IMG/VR virus record: IMGVR_UViG_3300042328_002128
Location: 1 to 50,460 of that record
DNA from: a virus
Reading direction: 5' to 3' (one strand)
DNA length: 50,460 nt
Each line of letters starts with the position of its first letter. Position 1 is the stretch's first letter. The translations under genes were made by a program, and so were the position numbers. This document shows positions 23,149-31,898 of this stretch, one piece after another. The notes below the pieces were generated by a model that saw only the letters and a program-made list of their open reading frames with translations, had not been told where the DNA came from and ran no database searches.

Positions 23149-25529
23149 TGTCTCAATACATTAAAGCTAGCGGAGTTTGGAGTACAGCAAAACCTTACGT
23201 TAAAGTTGGGGGGATTTGGAAATTTCCTGACTACATATATAATAAAGTTGCTGGTCGTTGGTACACATCTTTTATTAAGGGTGGCCTTGTTGATCGTTCT
23301 TGGGATGATAGGGATGAAACAGGAGAATTTGGTATAGGAACAGCAGGTTACCTTATGTCTATAGTTATTCAATCCGATGGAAAAATATTAGTCGGAGGAG
23401 CCTTTACAAACTGGAATGGCGTATCACACAACCGTCTCGTTCGTCTTAATTCAGATGGGACAAGAGACACAACTTTTATGACAAATATTGGAACAGCAGC
23501 AAACCAACCTGTTAACAGCATTGCTGTCCAAACCGACGGTAAGATTCTTGTTGGTGGCGAATTTACAACCTGGAATGGTACAACAGTTAACCGAATTGTG
23601 CGTTTAAATTCTGATGGAACCAGAGACACATCGTTTACAACAAATACGGGTACAGCAGCAAATAATAATATATATTCAATAGCTGTTCAATCTGATGGAA
23701 AGATTTTAATTGGAGGAGCCTTTACAACCTGGAATGGTACAACAGTTAACCGAATTGTACGTTTAAACTCTGACGGAACAAGAGACACATCGTTTACAAC
23801 TAATACGGGTACTGGGGCAAATTCAAACATATTATCCATAGCTGTTCAATCTGATGGTAAGATTTTAATTGGAGGAGCCTTTACAACCTTTAACGGTGTA
23901 ACTGTTAACCGAATTGTGCGTTTAAATTCTGATGGAACTGCGGACGCTAGCTTTGCAGATAATACAGGTAATGGGGCAAATGGTCAAATATATTCAATAG
24001 CTGTTCAGTCCAATGGTAAGATTTTAATTGGTGGGACTTTTACAACCTTTAATAGCGCAACTGTTAATCGTATTGTACGTTTAGATTCTGATGGAAATGC
24101 GGACGCTACCTTTTCAAATATTGGAACAGCAGCAAATAATTATATATATTCAATAGCTGTTCAGTCCGACGGAAAAATATTAATTGGTGGGACTTTTACC
24201 GATTGGGATGGTGTAACTGTTAACCGAATTGTACGTTTAGATTCTGATGGAACTAGAGACACATCTTTCTCAACAAATACTGGTACAGCAGCAAATAATT
24301 ATATATATTCAATAGCTGTTCAGTCCGACGGTAAAATTGTTATTGGAGGAAACTTTACAGCTTTTAGTGGTGTAGGACATAATCGTATTATTCGCTTAAA
24401 TTCTGATGGAAGTCCCCCACCGCTTAATTCATTTGCTAGTGGTCCAGTAAGCTCTATAGCTATTCAGTCTGATGGAAAAATATTAGTAGGTGGCGAATTC
24501 AAAGATTGGAACGGTGTAGAAGTTAACCGTATCGTTCGCTTAAACTCAGACGGGACAGTAGATACAGCTTTTTCAGCAAATATTGGAACAGCAGCAAATG
24601 ATTATATATATTCAATAGCTGTTCAGTCCGACGGAAAAATATTAATTGGAGGTTGGTTTACAGAGTGGAATGGCGCACCGTTAAACCGTATCGTTCGCTT
24701 AAACTCAGACGGCACAGACGACACTACCTTTTCAACAAATATTGGAACAGCAGCAAATTCATTTATACAGTCCATAGCTGTTCAATCTGATGGTAAGATT
24801 TTAATTGGTGGGTTTTTTTCTAGCTGGAATGGCGTATCACATAGTCGTATCGTTCGTCTTAATTCAAATGGAACAAGAGACACTACCTTTTCAACAAATA
24901 TTGGAACAGCAGCAAATGATCAGATATTCTCTGTAGCTGTTCAGTCCGACGGTAAAATTGTTATTGGAGGTTGGTTTCCTAGCTGGAATGGTACGACCGT
25001 TCAACGTATTGTTCGCTTAAACTCAGATGGAACTAGGGACACTGCCTTCACAGTAAATACAGGTACTGGTTTTAGCGACAATGTACAATCAGTAGCAATC
25101 CAAACAGATGGTAAGATTGTAATAGTAGGTCAGTTTGGATTCTTTAATGGTGTAACCGCTAACTTTATTGTTCGTCTAAATTCAGACGGAACTAGGGACA
25201 CAACCTTCACAACGAATACGGGTACTGGAGCTAATAATTATATATATTCAATAGCTTTTCAGTCCAATGGTAAGATATTAGTCGGAGGAGCCTTTACAAC
25301 CTTTAATGGCGTAACTGTTAATCGTATACTACGCCTAAATTCTGATGGAACCAGAGACGCAGCTTTTACAACAAATATTGGTAACAATATTATATCTGAA
25401 GGTGGAATTTTATCTATAGCTATTCAAACTGATAATAAAATCTTAGTAGGTGGGTCATTTAGATCATTTAGGGCATTAGATCAATGTAGTAGAAATTTTG
25501 TTCGCATAGGAGGAGAAGACGCATCATGA
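23148..25529 (+). CDS. Delta-60 repeat beta-propeller-like tail protein, 793 aa
   Basis: Start chosen at ATG 23148; upstream codons to 23130 are inside the previous gene. After a short N-terminal domain (IKASGVWSTAKPYVKVGGIW) come about 14-15 repeats of roughly 47-50 residues with the core SIAVQSDGKILIGGAFTTWN...VNRIVRLNSDGT-DTSF, the delta-60 repeat. Such repeats form solenoid or propeller folds in extracellular binding proteins. In a phage this is probably a receptor-binding fibre or tip. The DNA repeats are nearly identical between some units, so unit number and specificity can change by recombination. Confidence 0.88.
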   Translation: MSQYIKASGVWSTAKPYVKVGGIWKFPDYIYNKVAGRWYTSFIKGGLVDRSWDDRDETGEFGIGTAGYLMSIVIQSDGKILVGGAFTNWNGVSHNRLVRLNSDGTRDTTFMTNIGTAANQPVNSIAVQTDGKILVGGEFTTWNGTTVNRIVRLNSDGTRDTSFTTNTGTAANNNIYSIAVQSDGKILIGGAFTTWNGTTVNRIVRLNSDGTRDTSFTTNTGTGANSNILSIAVQSDGKILIGGAFTTFNGVTVNRIVRLNSDGTADASFADNTGNGANGQIYSIAVQSNGKILIGGTFTTFNSATVNRIVRLDSDGNADATFSNIGTAANNYIYSIAVQSDGKILIGGTFTDWDGVTVNRIVRLDSDGTRDTSFSTNTGTAANNYIYSIAVQSDGKIVIGGNFTAFSGVGHNRIIRLNSDGSPPPLNSFASGPVSSIAIQSDGKILVGGEFKDWNGVEVNRIVRLNSDGTVDTAFSANIGTAANDYIYSIAVQSDGKILIGGWFTEWNGAPLNRIVRLNSDGTDDTTFSTNIGTAANSFIQSIAVQSDGKILIGGFFSSWNGVSHSRIVRLNSNGTRDTTFSTNIGTAANDQIFSVAVQSDGKIVIGGWFPSWNGTTVQRIVRLNSDGTRDTAFTVNTGTGFSDNVQSVAIQTDGKIVIVGQFGFFNGVTANFIVRLNSDGTRDTTFTTNTGTGANNYIYSIAFQSNGKILVGGAFTTFNGVTVNRILRLNSDGTRDAAFTTNIGNNIISEGGILSIAIQTDNKILVGGSFRSFRALDQCSRNFVRIGGEDAS
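23340..25480 (+). repeat. Tandem DNA repeats of about 140-150 bp within the delta-60 gene
   Basis: Long blocks recur nearly verbatim, for example TTCAATAGCTGTTCAGTCCG with GACGG following, and ACAACCTGGAATGGTACAAC. The repeat period matches one protein repeat. Adjacent units at 23520-23800 and 24120-24330 are the most similar. Confidence 0.85.
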
Positions 25530-25693
25530 TTAATTATGAGCCTATAACAAAAGAAGAATTTATAGAACAAAATCCTTTTGGAACAATTTCCAAACAAAAT
25601 GATGATGGTTCTACAACCCTTTTAACTCAAGAAGAATACGATAATTGGGTAGAATATTCTAAAGGAATCTGGGAAGACCCAAAAGATTCTTAA
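25526..25693 (+). CDS. Small acidic protein, 55 aa
   Basis: ATG overlaps the fibre stop (ATGA). The product begins MINYEPITKEEFIEQNPFGT and has a central LTQEEYDNWVEYSKGIW. Possibly a fibre chaperone by position, but nothing in the sequence shows this. Confidence 0.6.
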   Translation: MINYEPITKEEFIEQNPFGTISKQNDDGSTTLLTQEEYDNWVEYSKGIWEDPKDS

Positions 25694-25712
25694 TATTTAA
25701 AAACTTATCTTA

Positions 25713-25889
25713 TTAATGATCCGTTTTATAAAAACCAGATCCTACAAATTGTATACCTGGCGCAGAATAATCTCTTTTTAATTGAGATCCACATTCCGGA
25801 CAACAAGTAATTATTTGATCCTCTGTCATCTTACGTGATTCAGAACAAGTATGATCATTATCAATGCATATATAATTATAAGTTGGCAT
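25713..25889 (-). CDS. FmdB-type zinc ribbon protein, 58 aa
   Basis: Start chosen at ATG 25889 (MPTYNYICID), as in FmdB-family small regulators that begin MPTY-Y-C. A CPECG knuckle and SAPGIQFVGSGFYKTD complete the usual pattern. The first Cys pair is degenerate, with other residues in its place. The role of the family is poorly known (possible redox or regulatory zinc ribbon). It lies just after the ferredoxin gene. Confidence 0.8.
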   Translation of the reverse strand: MPTYNYICIDNDHTCSESRKMTEDQIITCCPECGSQLKRDYSAPGIQFVGSGFYKTDH

Positions 25890-25893
25890 AATA

Positions 25894-26160
25894 TTATTCC
25901 ACTTCAATAAAGATGCATTCACCTGGGCATTCTTCGGCAGCTTCTATAACATCTTGCAATAAAGATTCTGGTACAGTAGCCATTCCTTGTGCCATTTGAT
26001 AGACAGGTCCTTCGCCTTTTCCAGTTGGCCCCATAAGATTAGGCCAATCAACTTCTTTTACATATGCCAAGCCATCATTGTGCATTTCAAAAACTGCTGG
26101 TGCAATTTCAGCACAGAGGCCATCGCCAGTACAAAGATCTTGATCGATCCAAACCTTCAT
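25894..26160 (-). CDS. 3Fe-4S ferredoxin
   Basis: A small electron carrier of 88 aa. The ligand pattern C10-x2-D13-x2-C16 and the distal C82 (ECPGECIFIE), with Asp in place of the second cluster Cys, is that of actinobacterial [3Fe-4S] ferredoxins that feed P450s and similar enzymes. A phage copy could supply electrons to host or phage oxidoreductases during infection; that is an inference. It sits in an operon with two further Cys4 proteins and a zinc ribbon. Confidence 0.87.
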   Translation of the reverse strand: MKVWIDQDLCTGDGLCAEIAPAVFEMHNDGLAYVKEVDWPNLMGPTGKGEGPVYQMAQGMATVPESLLQDVIEAAEECPGECIFIEVE

Positions 26161-26162
26161 GT

Positions 26163-26540
26163 TTAACCCTTCTTTAAAAGTTCGTTAGGTATAATCCAAA
26201 GTTTACAAACAGCATTTGGTTGTATGGTTCCGGCAACTATTTCACAGCCTTGCCCGCCCTTAAAAAATACACAGTTAGAACAAATTAATCCTTCTTTAAT
26301 AAATGGATTCTTAGCAGCTGGTGCATAGTGTGCTCCATTTCCTAAAGAAGTTTGATCAAACATGCCGTGCATTTCTACAGTTGCTTCATACTGTTCATAC
26401 ATCATTTTTTGTCTAGCATTTAATTTTGATTTGGGATCATCCATATCTTCTTCTTCATCTTCGGAATCATCCATCTCTGGTTCTTCAGGCATCTCTTCAT
26501 CATCTGGAGATTGATATTCACTTAACCAGTAGTTTCTCAT
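26163..26540 (-). CDS. HiPIP-like Cys4 protein with acidic N-terminus, 125 aa
   Basis: The N-terminal 40 residues are strongly acidic. The C-terminal domain carries C87-x2-C90-x8-C99-x12-C112 (ICSNCVFFKGGQGCEIVAGT), a spacing and residue context resembling high-potential iron-sulfur proteins. It is paralogous to the next upstream gene. Zinc binding is an alternative. It abuts the ferredoxin gene with 2 bases between them and overlaps its paralogue by 4. Confidence 0.65.
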   Translation of the reverse strand: MRNYWLSEYQSPDDEEMPEEPEMDDSEDEEEDMDDPKSKLNARQKMMYEQYEATVEMHGMFDQTSLGNGAHYAPAAKNPFIKEGLICSNCVFFKGGQGCEIVAGTIQPNAVCKLWIIPNELLKKG

Positions 26541-26857
26541 TCACTTTTTCCCGACTTGACGACACCATCGTAGATAGCAGCTAGGCGACAATAGCCATTG
26601 TCCTCTACGGTCTGGGCAACAATCTTACAAACGCCATTGCCTTCATACAATGCACAGTTGGCACACTTAACACCAATAGATAAATTGTCATTTTCTATGC
26701 CTGGAACATAGCCAACCCAGATGCCATTGCCATCACTGTTGGAAAGCTTGCCATATTTGCTGACAATTCCTAGCATTGCGTTTGCATATTCTTGTTCTGC
26801 TGGAGGAAGTTTTCTTTCCATTTCCTCTAAAAGTTCGGCTAACCAATAACTATCCAT
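26537..26857 (-). CDS. HiPIP-like Cys4 protein, 106 aa
   Basis: C65-x2-C68-x8-C77-x12-C90 (VKCANCALYEGNGVCKIVAQ) repeats the Cys spacing of the downstream paralogue. The N-terminal helix YWLAELLEEMERKLPPAEQE resembles the YWLSEY start of the other protein, so the two arose by duplication. It probably binds an Fe-S cluster or zinc. The function is unknown. Confidence 0.65.
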   Translation of the reverse strand: MDSYWLAELLEEMERKLPPAEQEYANAMLGIVSKYGKLSNSDGNGIWVGYVPGIENDNLSIGVKCANCALYEGNGVCKIVAQTVEDNGYCRLAAIYDGVVKSGKSE

Positions 26858-26877
26858 TTTAATTTATTTCCTTTTAG

Positions 26878-27102
26878 TTAAGATGCAGGGACTGCTTGTT
26901 CTTTTGGAATACAGTTTCTAGTGCAATATACATTGCTTTTGTGTTCCCAAATTATACCTTTACTGAGGCTTCTACTGCAACTAGGGCAGCTAAATTTAAC
27001 ACCTTTAATACCAACATATTTAACTGCTTTACCAGGTAATTCTACTTTAATTTCTTTTTGACTATTAGAAACATTTTTCTTTGCTGGCTTTTTTCCTGCC
27101 AT
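26878..27102 (-). CDS. Small zinc-ribbon-like protein, 74 aa
   Basis: A basic N-terminal segment is followed by FSCPSCSRSLSKGIIWEHKS and YCTRNC, giving a C-x2-C...C-x3-C site. The promoter element on the minus strand at 27143-27135 lies 33 bases upstream, so this is the first gene of the minus-strand Fe-S/zinc operon. Confidence 0.68.
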   Translation of the reverse strand: MAGKKPAKKNVSNSQKEIKVELPGKAVKYVGIKGVKFSCPSCSRSLSKGIIWEHKSNVYCTRNCIPKEQAVPAS

Positions 27103-27122
27103 AACATACCTCCAAACATTGG

Positions 27123-27143
27123 TTACTATTTAGTCTATAGTAA
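27123..27143. promoter_or_regulatory. Divergent, palindromic pair of TTACTATA elements
   Basis: TTACTAT (27123-27129, plus) and TATAGTAA (27136-27143, a minus-strand TTACTATA) face away from each other across a 6-base centre. Each lies about 32-33 bases from its ATG (27162 plus, 27102 minus). The symmetric arrangement is the best support for this motif as a promoter element. Confidence 0.65.
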
Positions 27144-27161
27144 TACAAAACTGGAGTTTTT

Positions 27162-28788
27162 ATGGCCAAAAAACAATTTACAACGGTTAATATAAATGAT
27201 TTCTTTGTTTCAGAACCAGGACCTCCAGCCCCTATAACATTAACTACGACATCTGCCCCTCCTTCGTCCCCTGTCTCCAGGTCTTCTAATATCATTTCAT
27301 CATCCGGTGGTATAGAAAAAATTTCAACTTCAAGAAAAGGCTTTGATGACGATCCTGAAAGGGTAAGCAAAAGAAGGGGTAAAAATAGAGGAGGAAGATC
27401 AGGCAAGGCGTCAATACCTACACCTCATATATTAGATGCATCCAACACTAACTCTAGAACCTTGATGCAAAATCTTCTTCCAAAAGAAATGGTTCCACAG
27501 GGTTATTTTAATCCAATTGAAATTAAATTAAAAAGTGGAAGAACAAAATTTGTAAATCCACTAAACCAAAATCAAGTTATATTTACAAGGGATAAAAAAC
27601 GGAAGAATTAAATTCACGAATCCAGAATTTACTTTTAATAAAACTGATAATCTTGCTAGAAAAGTAGAGAATGTATTTAACCCTAACCAGGTTAATGCAG
27701 ATCTAGATCCTATTTATCTTAGACCAAAAAATGGAGCTCCAATTTCTACTCCAGCTTCAAGATATGATCCCATGGGAGAAGGTGTATTAAGACCTTTAAA
27801 TAAAGGTGAAAGAGCAGCTTTTGATCATAGCAGGAAGATGAAGGCAAAATATAACTCTCCAAAAAGAAGAAGTTATTTAACTAGAGAAGATATTTTAAAT
27901 ACCGCAAACATGGAAAGAAGACAGTATACAGTAGGAAGATATGCTGGATCGGTTGCTGAATACAAAGCAAAAGTAGCAAAGTATATTATGGATCTTGAAA
28001 ATGAGCTTTCATATTTAGATGCTGGATCTAAAAAACAAGTTCGTCGAGCAATTATAGAAGATACTCTTACTGATCTAAGAAAAGAAATGAGAAAGACTGC
28101 TGACCAGATTAATCCAAGCAAAAGTGGTCTTCCTCATAAATTAGAAATGAAAATTATGGAGTCCCTAAAAGGAGATGATCAGCCACTTAATTTTCTTACA
28201 AATCCATCTTCTAGACAAAATGCTATTATAGCTAGAAGAAAAGCTATTAGAGCTGGAGTCATAAAGCCAATGCAGCCGATGGAATCCTACATGAGTAGAG
28301 TTGAAAGACTAATGCAAAGTGGTATGCGTGAGTCATATTTGTCGAAAAAGGGATACGGTACTGACAATCTTTTAAAGGATCAGCCAGATTTTATTCAACC
28401 CAGAACAACAACAAGGGTAAGCATAAATAATCTAACAAGTAAAACTAATTTATCTACTGCTGCAACTAGTGCAAATCCAAAAATTGATAAAGACTATATT
28501 CCTAGTTCTGTAAATAGATATTTGCAAACTGCAAGTATTAATTCTAGTCAGCCAGCAGCAAATATAGCAAGTGCTGTAGGAGAAACTCTTCCAACTGGAA
28601 CTCCGGGAAGAATGATGTCCTCAACAGCCCAAAGGCTAGCAGATGACACCATGAGGGCAGCTAGCGTTGTGCATAGTTCTAAGCTTGGATTTGCTGCAAT
28701 AGGAATGGGTGCACTGGGAGCTGCTTTTGGTATATCATCTCTGCGTAGTAAGTCAATGGAAAAGCAAATGGAAATGGAAAGAGTTTAG
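27162..28788 (+). CDS. Large probable virion or injected protein, 541 aa, +1 recoded at CGGA
   Basis: The coding path is join(27162..27599, 27601..28788). Zero frame ends FTRDKKRKN and stops. Skipping C27600 gives TRDKKGRIKFTNPEFTFNKT. This makes a second copy of the preceding motif KSGRTKFVNPLNQNQVIFT, so the repeat itself supports the join. The downstream frame has no start for 170 bases. The N-terminus is Pro/Ser/Thr-rich and disordered, the middle helical and basic, and a C-terminal hydrophobic segment (LGFAAIGMGALGAAFGI) could cross a membrane. I do not recognise a family. The similar C-terminal layout of the next gene suggests a set of internal or ejected virion proteins. Confidence 0.8.
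27600..27603 (+). other. CGGA +1 recoding site 6
   Basis: Zero frame reads AAA CGG AAG AAT TAA. Quadruplet reading gives K-G-R-I-K-F-T-N-P, which mirrors the upstream K-S-G-R-T-K-F-V-N-P repeat. The A6 run just upstream is the one place where a sequencing indel would be an ordinary explanation, but the CGG coincidence argues against it. Confidence 0.85.
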
Positions 28789-28791
28789 ATT

Positions 28792-30558
28792 ATGGCTCGA
28801 TCTATTCATGAGATAATACTCGATGCAAATAATAAAAAATATCCAAATACAATAAAGAAGTATGATGATATTTCTAATGTATCAGCTGTTACCGGAGACG
28901 ATGGAGCAGAGCTTTTTCAGTTTATAAGACCTAATGTAGACGGTGAGATAGATTCCGTTAGCGGCAATCTAAAAAGAGAATATGCTCGAGTAAGTAAGGA
29001 TAATTTAACCGATTATTCTAAAAGAGTTTTTGGCCATGAGCTACCAGAACTTATCAGTCCTCATAGATTTTCTGATCCAACCTCTAACAGAGCGCTGTAT
29101 ACACAAATGGATTCTCCAACATCTAGAATTGACCCAAGATATAATCCCGTTAAACCCAGTGGTATAAATCAAAATCATGGGTGGAAAATTCATGCTGATT
29201 TTGTTACAGACTTAAGTCATGAAGAGGGTTTAGCAAGAGCGGGGAGAGCAGCAGACTTATCTGTAATGGATCAAAATTTAGCAGATGTGTTTGATTCCAG
29301 ACTTGCTGGTATTGGAGTTAAATCTGATGATTTTTTTAAATTTTATAAATCAGCATATAGTAGCGGAGCTCAAAATTTTGCTGATCCAAATGACATAATA
29401 TCAGCAGCTGAAGTGTTCAATGAACAAGCAATGACCTACAAAATGGGACCTGGAAAATATGGTGCAGGTAGACACTTAACAGCATACCCACAAAGCTTAG
29501 AGGGTAGAGATTCTATAATAAAAAGCCTAGAAGATAAATTGGGAAATAGGCTTGTTGATCAAAATGATCCTGCATACAGGCATAGTATAATTGGAGACAC
29601 CGGAGTAAAAAATCATCCTCTTTCTAGAGGTGTTTCTGGAAGATTTACTACTGATTACTTAGGTATTAATCCAACTACTGGAAAAGTTGATTTTTCTCTT
29701 GAAGATACTTCAATGAGCAACAGTTTAGAAGAATATAAAATATCTGGAAAAATTAATCCAGAAGAAATAGATAAAATAAACAAAATAACTCAAGAAATGC
29801 CAGAGATGGCAGAACTATTACATGGCAAAGATGGTTACATTAGCCCGTATAAAACAATAGAGCAAATAGCTCAAGAGAGATCTACTGGAAAAATTGCATT
29901 CGGTAACACCAAATATGTAGATAACTATGTTGGAGATCTTCCGACTATTAATAAGCCAGGACAAATTCCAGCTCCAAGGACTCTTCAAGCTGTCTCAGCT
30001 CCAAGTGTAGCAACTACTAATGCTACTAAAGTAACTCCTTTAGCAGATGAATATGATACTGGTACAGTAGCAGCTAAAATATCCGCAGGAGAGCCATTAA
30101 CAGTTCCTCCTCCAGCATCCCCTCCTCCAAAAGGATTAAATGTTGGAACTCCAACAGATGACATTAGAGTTACCCCAAGAAACAGAGGAGCAGATTCTGC
30201 GTCTGGTGGAAAATCTAAACCAAAAGCTCAATCTTCACCCATAAATACAAGTACTCAAAATCCAAAGCCTGACCCCAGTGCAAAAATAACTTCTAACCCC
30301 CCTCTATCTGGGGAGCCAACGCTGAAAATAGGATCTTCAGAACCATCTAAGGTAACTACTAAACCAAAAGGTTTAATGGACAATGGAATGAAGACTGCTC
30401 AAGATCTTGCATCAGGCAACGCAAGGGCAATGGGTATTGCTGCAGCTGCTGGTTTACTTGGAGTAGGAATAGCTATGTCTAATAGAAAAAGAACAATTGC
30501 TCCAGATGATGGAACATATTTGTCTCAAAGTAGAGCAAAATTAGAGCGGTTGAAATAA
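28792..30558 (+). CDS. Large hypothetical protein with C-terminal hydrophobic segment, 588 aa
   Basis: Follows the previous gene after 3 bases. It is a soluble-looking N-terminal two-thirds, a Pro/Ser/Thr-rich linker (about residues 400-530) and a C-terminal hydrophobic helix (ARAMGIAAAAGLLGVGIAM) followed by a short basic tail. The same plan as its neighbour suggests paired virion or ejected proteins. The fourth codon from the end is an in-frame CGG. Zero frame gives E-R-L-K-stop, and quadruplet reading gives E-G-stop, so the recoding makes two slightly different C-termini. No enzyme motif recognised. Confidence 0.75.
   Translation: MARSIHEIILDANNKKYPNTIKKYDDISNVSAVTGDDGAELFQFIRPNVDGEIDSVSGNLKREYARVSKDNLTDYSKRVFGHELPELISPHRFSDPTSNRALYTQMDSPTSRIDPRYNPVKPSGINQNHGWKIHADFVTDLSHEEGLARAGRAADLSVMDQNLADVFDSRLAGIGVKSDDFFKFYKSAYSSGAQNFADPNDIISAAEVFNEQAMTYKMGPGKYGAGRHLTAYPQSLEGRDSIIKSLEDKLGNRLVDQNDPAYRHSIIGDTGVKNHPLSRGVSGRFTTDYLGINPTTGKVDFSLEDTSMSNSLEEYKISGKINPEEIDKINKITQEMPEMAELLHGKDGYISPYKTIEQIAQERSTGKIAFGNTKYVDNYVGDLPTINKPGQIPAPRTLQAVSAPSVATTNATKVTPLADEYDTGTVAAKISAGEPLTVPPPASPPPKGLNVGTPTDDIRVTPRNRGADSASGGKSKPKAQSSPINTSTQNPKPDPSAKITSNPPLSGEPTLKIGSSEPSKVTTKPKGLMDNGMKTAQDLASGNARAMGIAAAAGLLGVGIAMSNRKRTIAPDDGTYLSQSRAKLERLK
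30544..30554 (+). repeat. 11-base direct repeat matching the tRNA acceptor end
   Basis: GAGCGGTTGAA occurs here and at 31032-31042, inside the 3' acceptor strand of the aberrant tRNA. The two copies bracket the HNH endonuclease gene. They could be the trace of a mobile HNH-tRNA cassette or coincidence. Confidence 0.5.
30547..30550 (+). other. CGGT at gene end (possible recoding site 7b)
   Basis: GAG CGG TTG AAA TAA in zero frame; GAG-(C)GGT-TGA if recoded. Both readings end within four codons, so this site gives no evidence for or against recoding. It lies in an 11-base sequence shared with the tRNA 3' end (see repeat). Confidence 0.5.
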
Positions 30559-30565
30559 TAATTTT

Positions 30566-30982
30566 TTATTCATTATCGTATAATTCTTTATATTTATTTG
30601 GATTTCTTCTTTTCATGTCTCTTTTGCTTCTTGCGAGCCTACATTCTTCACACCTACAACCATAATGATCGTAGCCATTAGATGTACCATGTACTATTCC
30701 AGGATATTCTACTTCTGATATAGTTTTTTTTAAATGACAAGACTTGCAAAGAACCTGACACTTAGATAATTCTTTGTCTCTAACTTCTTTTCTTCTGCTC
30801 CATACGCAAGAAGCATGCATTGTCTTATCTTCACGTTTAATGTGATCTACTTCTAAGCTGTCCCAAGAACCACAATGCTTGCATGGACCGTTAGCCAGAA
30901 CCCAGTCAAGTCTTCTGTCTCTCATCCATTTTCTTTGGTATTCTTTTAGGTAAGCTTTTCTTTTTTCTATATCTTTAGTCAT
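30566..30982 (-). CDS. HNH endonuclease
   Basis: Contains a classic zinc HNH core: PCKHCG, then LEVDHIKRED (metal and catalytic DH), and CQVLCKSCHLKK, with an additional C-terminal CRCEECR knuckle. The N-terminal helix (KRKAYLKEYQRKWMRDRRL) is basic. It is 138 aa, typical of free-standing phage homing HNH nucleases. It is transcribed opposite the flanking large genes and next to the aberrant tRNA, a common homing-nuclease niche. Confidence 0.88.
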   Translation of the reverse strand: MTKDIEKRKAYLKEYQRKWMRDRRLDWVLANGPCKHCGSWDSLEVDHIKREDKTMHASCVWSRRKEVRDKELSKCQVLCKSCHLKKTISEVEYPGIVHGTSNGYDHYGCRCEECRLARSKRDMKRRNPNKYKELYDNE

Positions 30983-31029
30983 TATATCTAAATTTTTCTA
31001 TGCTCTTAGTTATGGTATTGAAATTACAT

Positions 31030-31105
<76 letters not shown>

Positions 31106-31115
31106 ATAATCTGTT

Positions 31116-31124
31116 ATTATAGTA
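31116..31124 (-). promoter_or_regulatory. Promoter of the aberrant tRNA (TACTATAAT)
   Basis: On the minus strand TACTATAAT ends 10 bases before tRNA position 1, so transcription would start about 4 bases upstream of the mature 5' end. The upstream sequence TTTTTATGGTACTATA is shared with 39091-39106, another minus-strand promoter region. No good -35 box at standard spacing. Confidence 0.6.
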
Positions 31125-31176
31125 CCATAAAAATACTGGTTGATAATAGCAGAGAAATTAAATATACCCAAAGAAC

Positions 31177-31419
31177 TTAATTAAATGGTTGACCATCTTT
31201 GTCATCTAGATCAAATCCACCAAGTTTTAATGGACTCCACATTAAGCTAAGAATTTCTGATATTGCATTTATTGTTTGTGGATTTTGCTGACTTGAAAGC
31301 CTAAACAATCCATTTATTGCATTAGCTATACTGACAGTAGTGTAATGTATTTGTTCATTATTTCTGTCATCATGCTTAACGCAATCATAAATTTTATTAT
31401 ATATTTCTGTGTAGTTCAT
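31177..31419 (-). CDS. Hypothetical helical protein, 80 aa
   Basis: A helical protein starting MNYTEIYNKIYDCVKHDDRN. It overlaps the upstream gene's end by 23 bases. It lies between two large virion-protein genes of the other strand. No motif recognised. Confidence 0.62.
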   Translation of the reverse strand: MNYTEIYNKIYDCVKHDDRNNEQIHYTTVSIANAINGLFRLSSQQNPQTINAISEILSLMWSPLKLGGFDLDDKDGQPFN

Positions 31420-31804
31420 ATAAATCTTCTTTCTTTGGCGATATCATTTTCGCCTCTACCAGGAGACTGTCAGTAAACTTCAAGTCATATTCAAACCATA
31501 ACATCCTATTGGAATCTATTGATTCGTCTTCAGTTAAGTATACAGGACAATGCACTTTTATGTGGCCGTGAAAGTATATCTTTCTGCTCTTTTTATTCTT
31601 TGAATCTTCTTCAAAAGAAGGGCTTTCTTCCATGTATAAGTATCCATTATTGTCTATAAAATAACTATCTAAAAAGCATTCCATAGATTTTGATTTAAAT
31701 CCTTCAGCAGCAAAAGCATAATAAATATAAGACTTGTAGCTGTGTGGAATCCAAGGCTCTACCGGCAAAGGATAATCAATATGAAAAAAATCGTACGTTC
31801 CCAT
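31397..31804 (-). CDS. Hypothetical protein, 135 aa
   Basis: Beta-rich, with many aromatic residues (YDFFHIDYPLPVEPWIPHSY, IKVHCPVYLTEDES). No family recognised. Its ATG lies 10 bases after a TATAAT box, so it is probably leaderless or nearly so, and it heads a two-gene minus-strand unit. Confidence 0.65.
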   Translation of the reverse strand: MGTYDFFHIDYPLPVEPWIPHSYKSYIYYAFAAEGFKSKSMECFLDSYFIDNNGYLYMEESPSFEEDSKNKKSRKIYFHGHIKVHCPVYLTEDESIDSNRMLWFEYDLKFTDSLLVEAKMISPKKEDLYELHRNI

Positions 31805-31814
31805 AATTAACTAT

Positions 31815-31820
31815 ATTATA
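31815..31820 (-). promoter_or_regulatory. TATAAT -10 box for a near-leaderless minus-strand unit
   Basis: TATAAT read from 31820 to 31815, 10 bases before ATG 31804. The expected transcription start is 3-4 bases upstream of the start codon. No ribosome binding site precedes the ATG. Confidence 0.5.
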
Positions 31821-31838
31821 GCAGCTCAAACCGCAATT

Positions 31839-31850
31839 TGAGGTCCTATT
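31839..31850 (+). repeat. 12-base direct repeat flanking the metalloprotease-like gene
   Basis: TGAGGTCCTATT occurs at 31839-31850 and 33129-33140, bracketing the gene at 31899-33120, and both copies are followed by closely similar AT-rich sequence. Could mark an inserted module or a shared regulatory site. Confidence 0.55.
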
Positions 31851-31862
31851 GATTTTAAAAGG

Positions 31863-31872
31863 TTACTATATA
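31863..31872 (+). promoter_or_regulatory. TTACTATA-class promoter-like element for the metalloprotease-like gene
   Basis: TTACTATATA lies 26 bases before ATG 31899, in the divergent gap after a minus-strand gene start. It has the same spacing as at 15202 and 27123. Confidence 0.55.
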
Positions 31873-31898
31873 TATAGTTTTTAACTTTAAGGTTTATT

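Noticed and set aside
24000-24700. CRISPR-like array in the repeated DNA
   Set aside because: The repeats are in-frame protein repeats with no constant-length spacers.
27592-27600. Slippage on the A6 run as the cause of the 27600 frameshift
   Set aside because: It would explain this site alone. CGG lies next to it as in all other cases, and A-runs of this length occur in many intact genes here.
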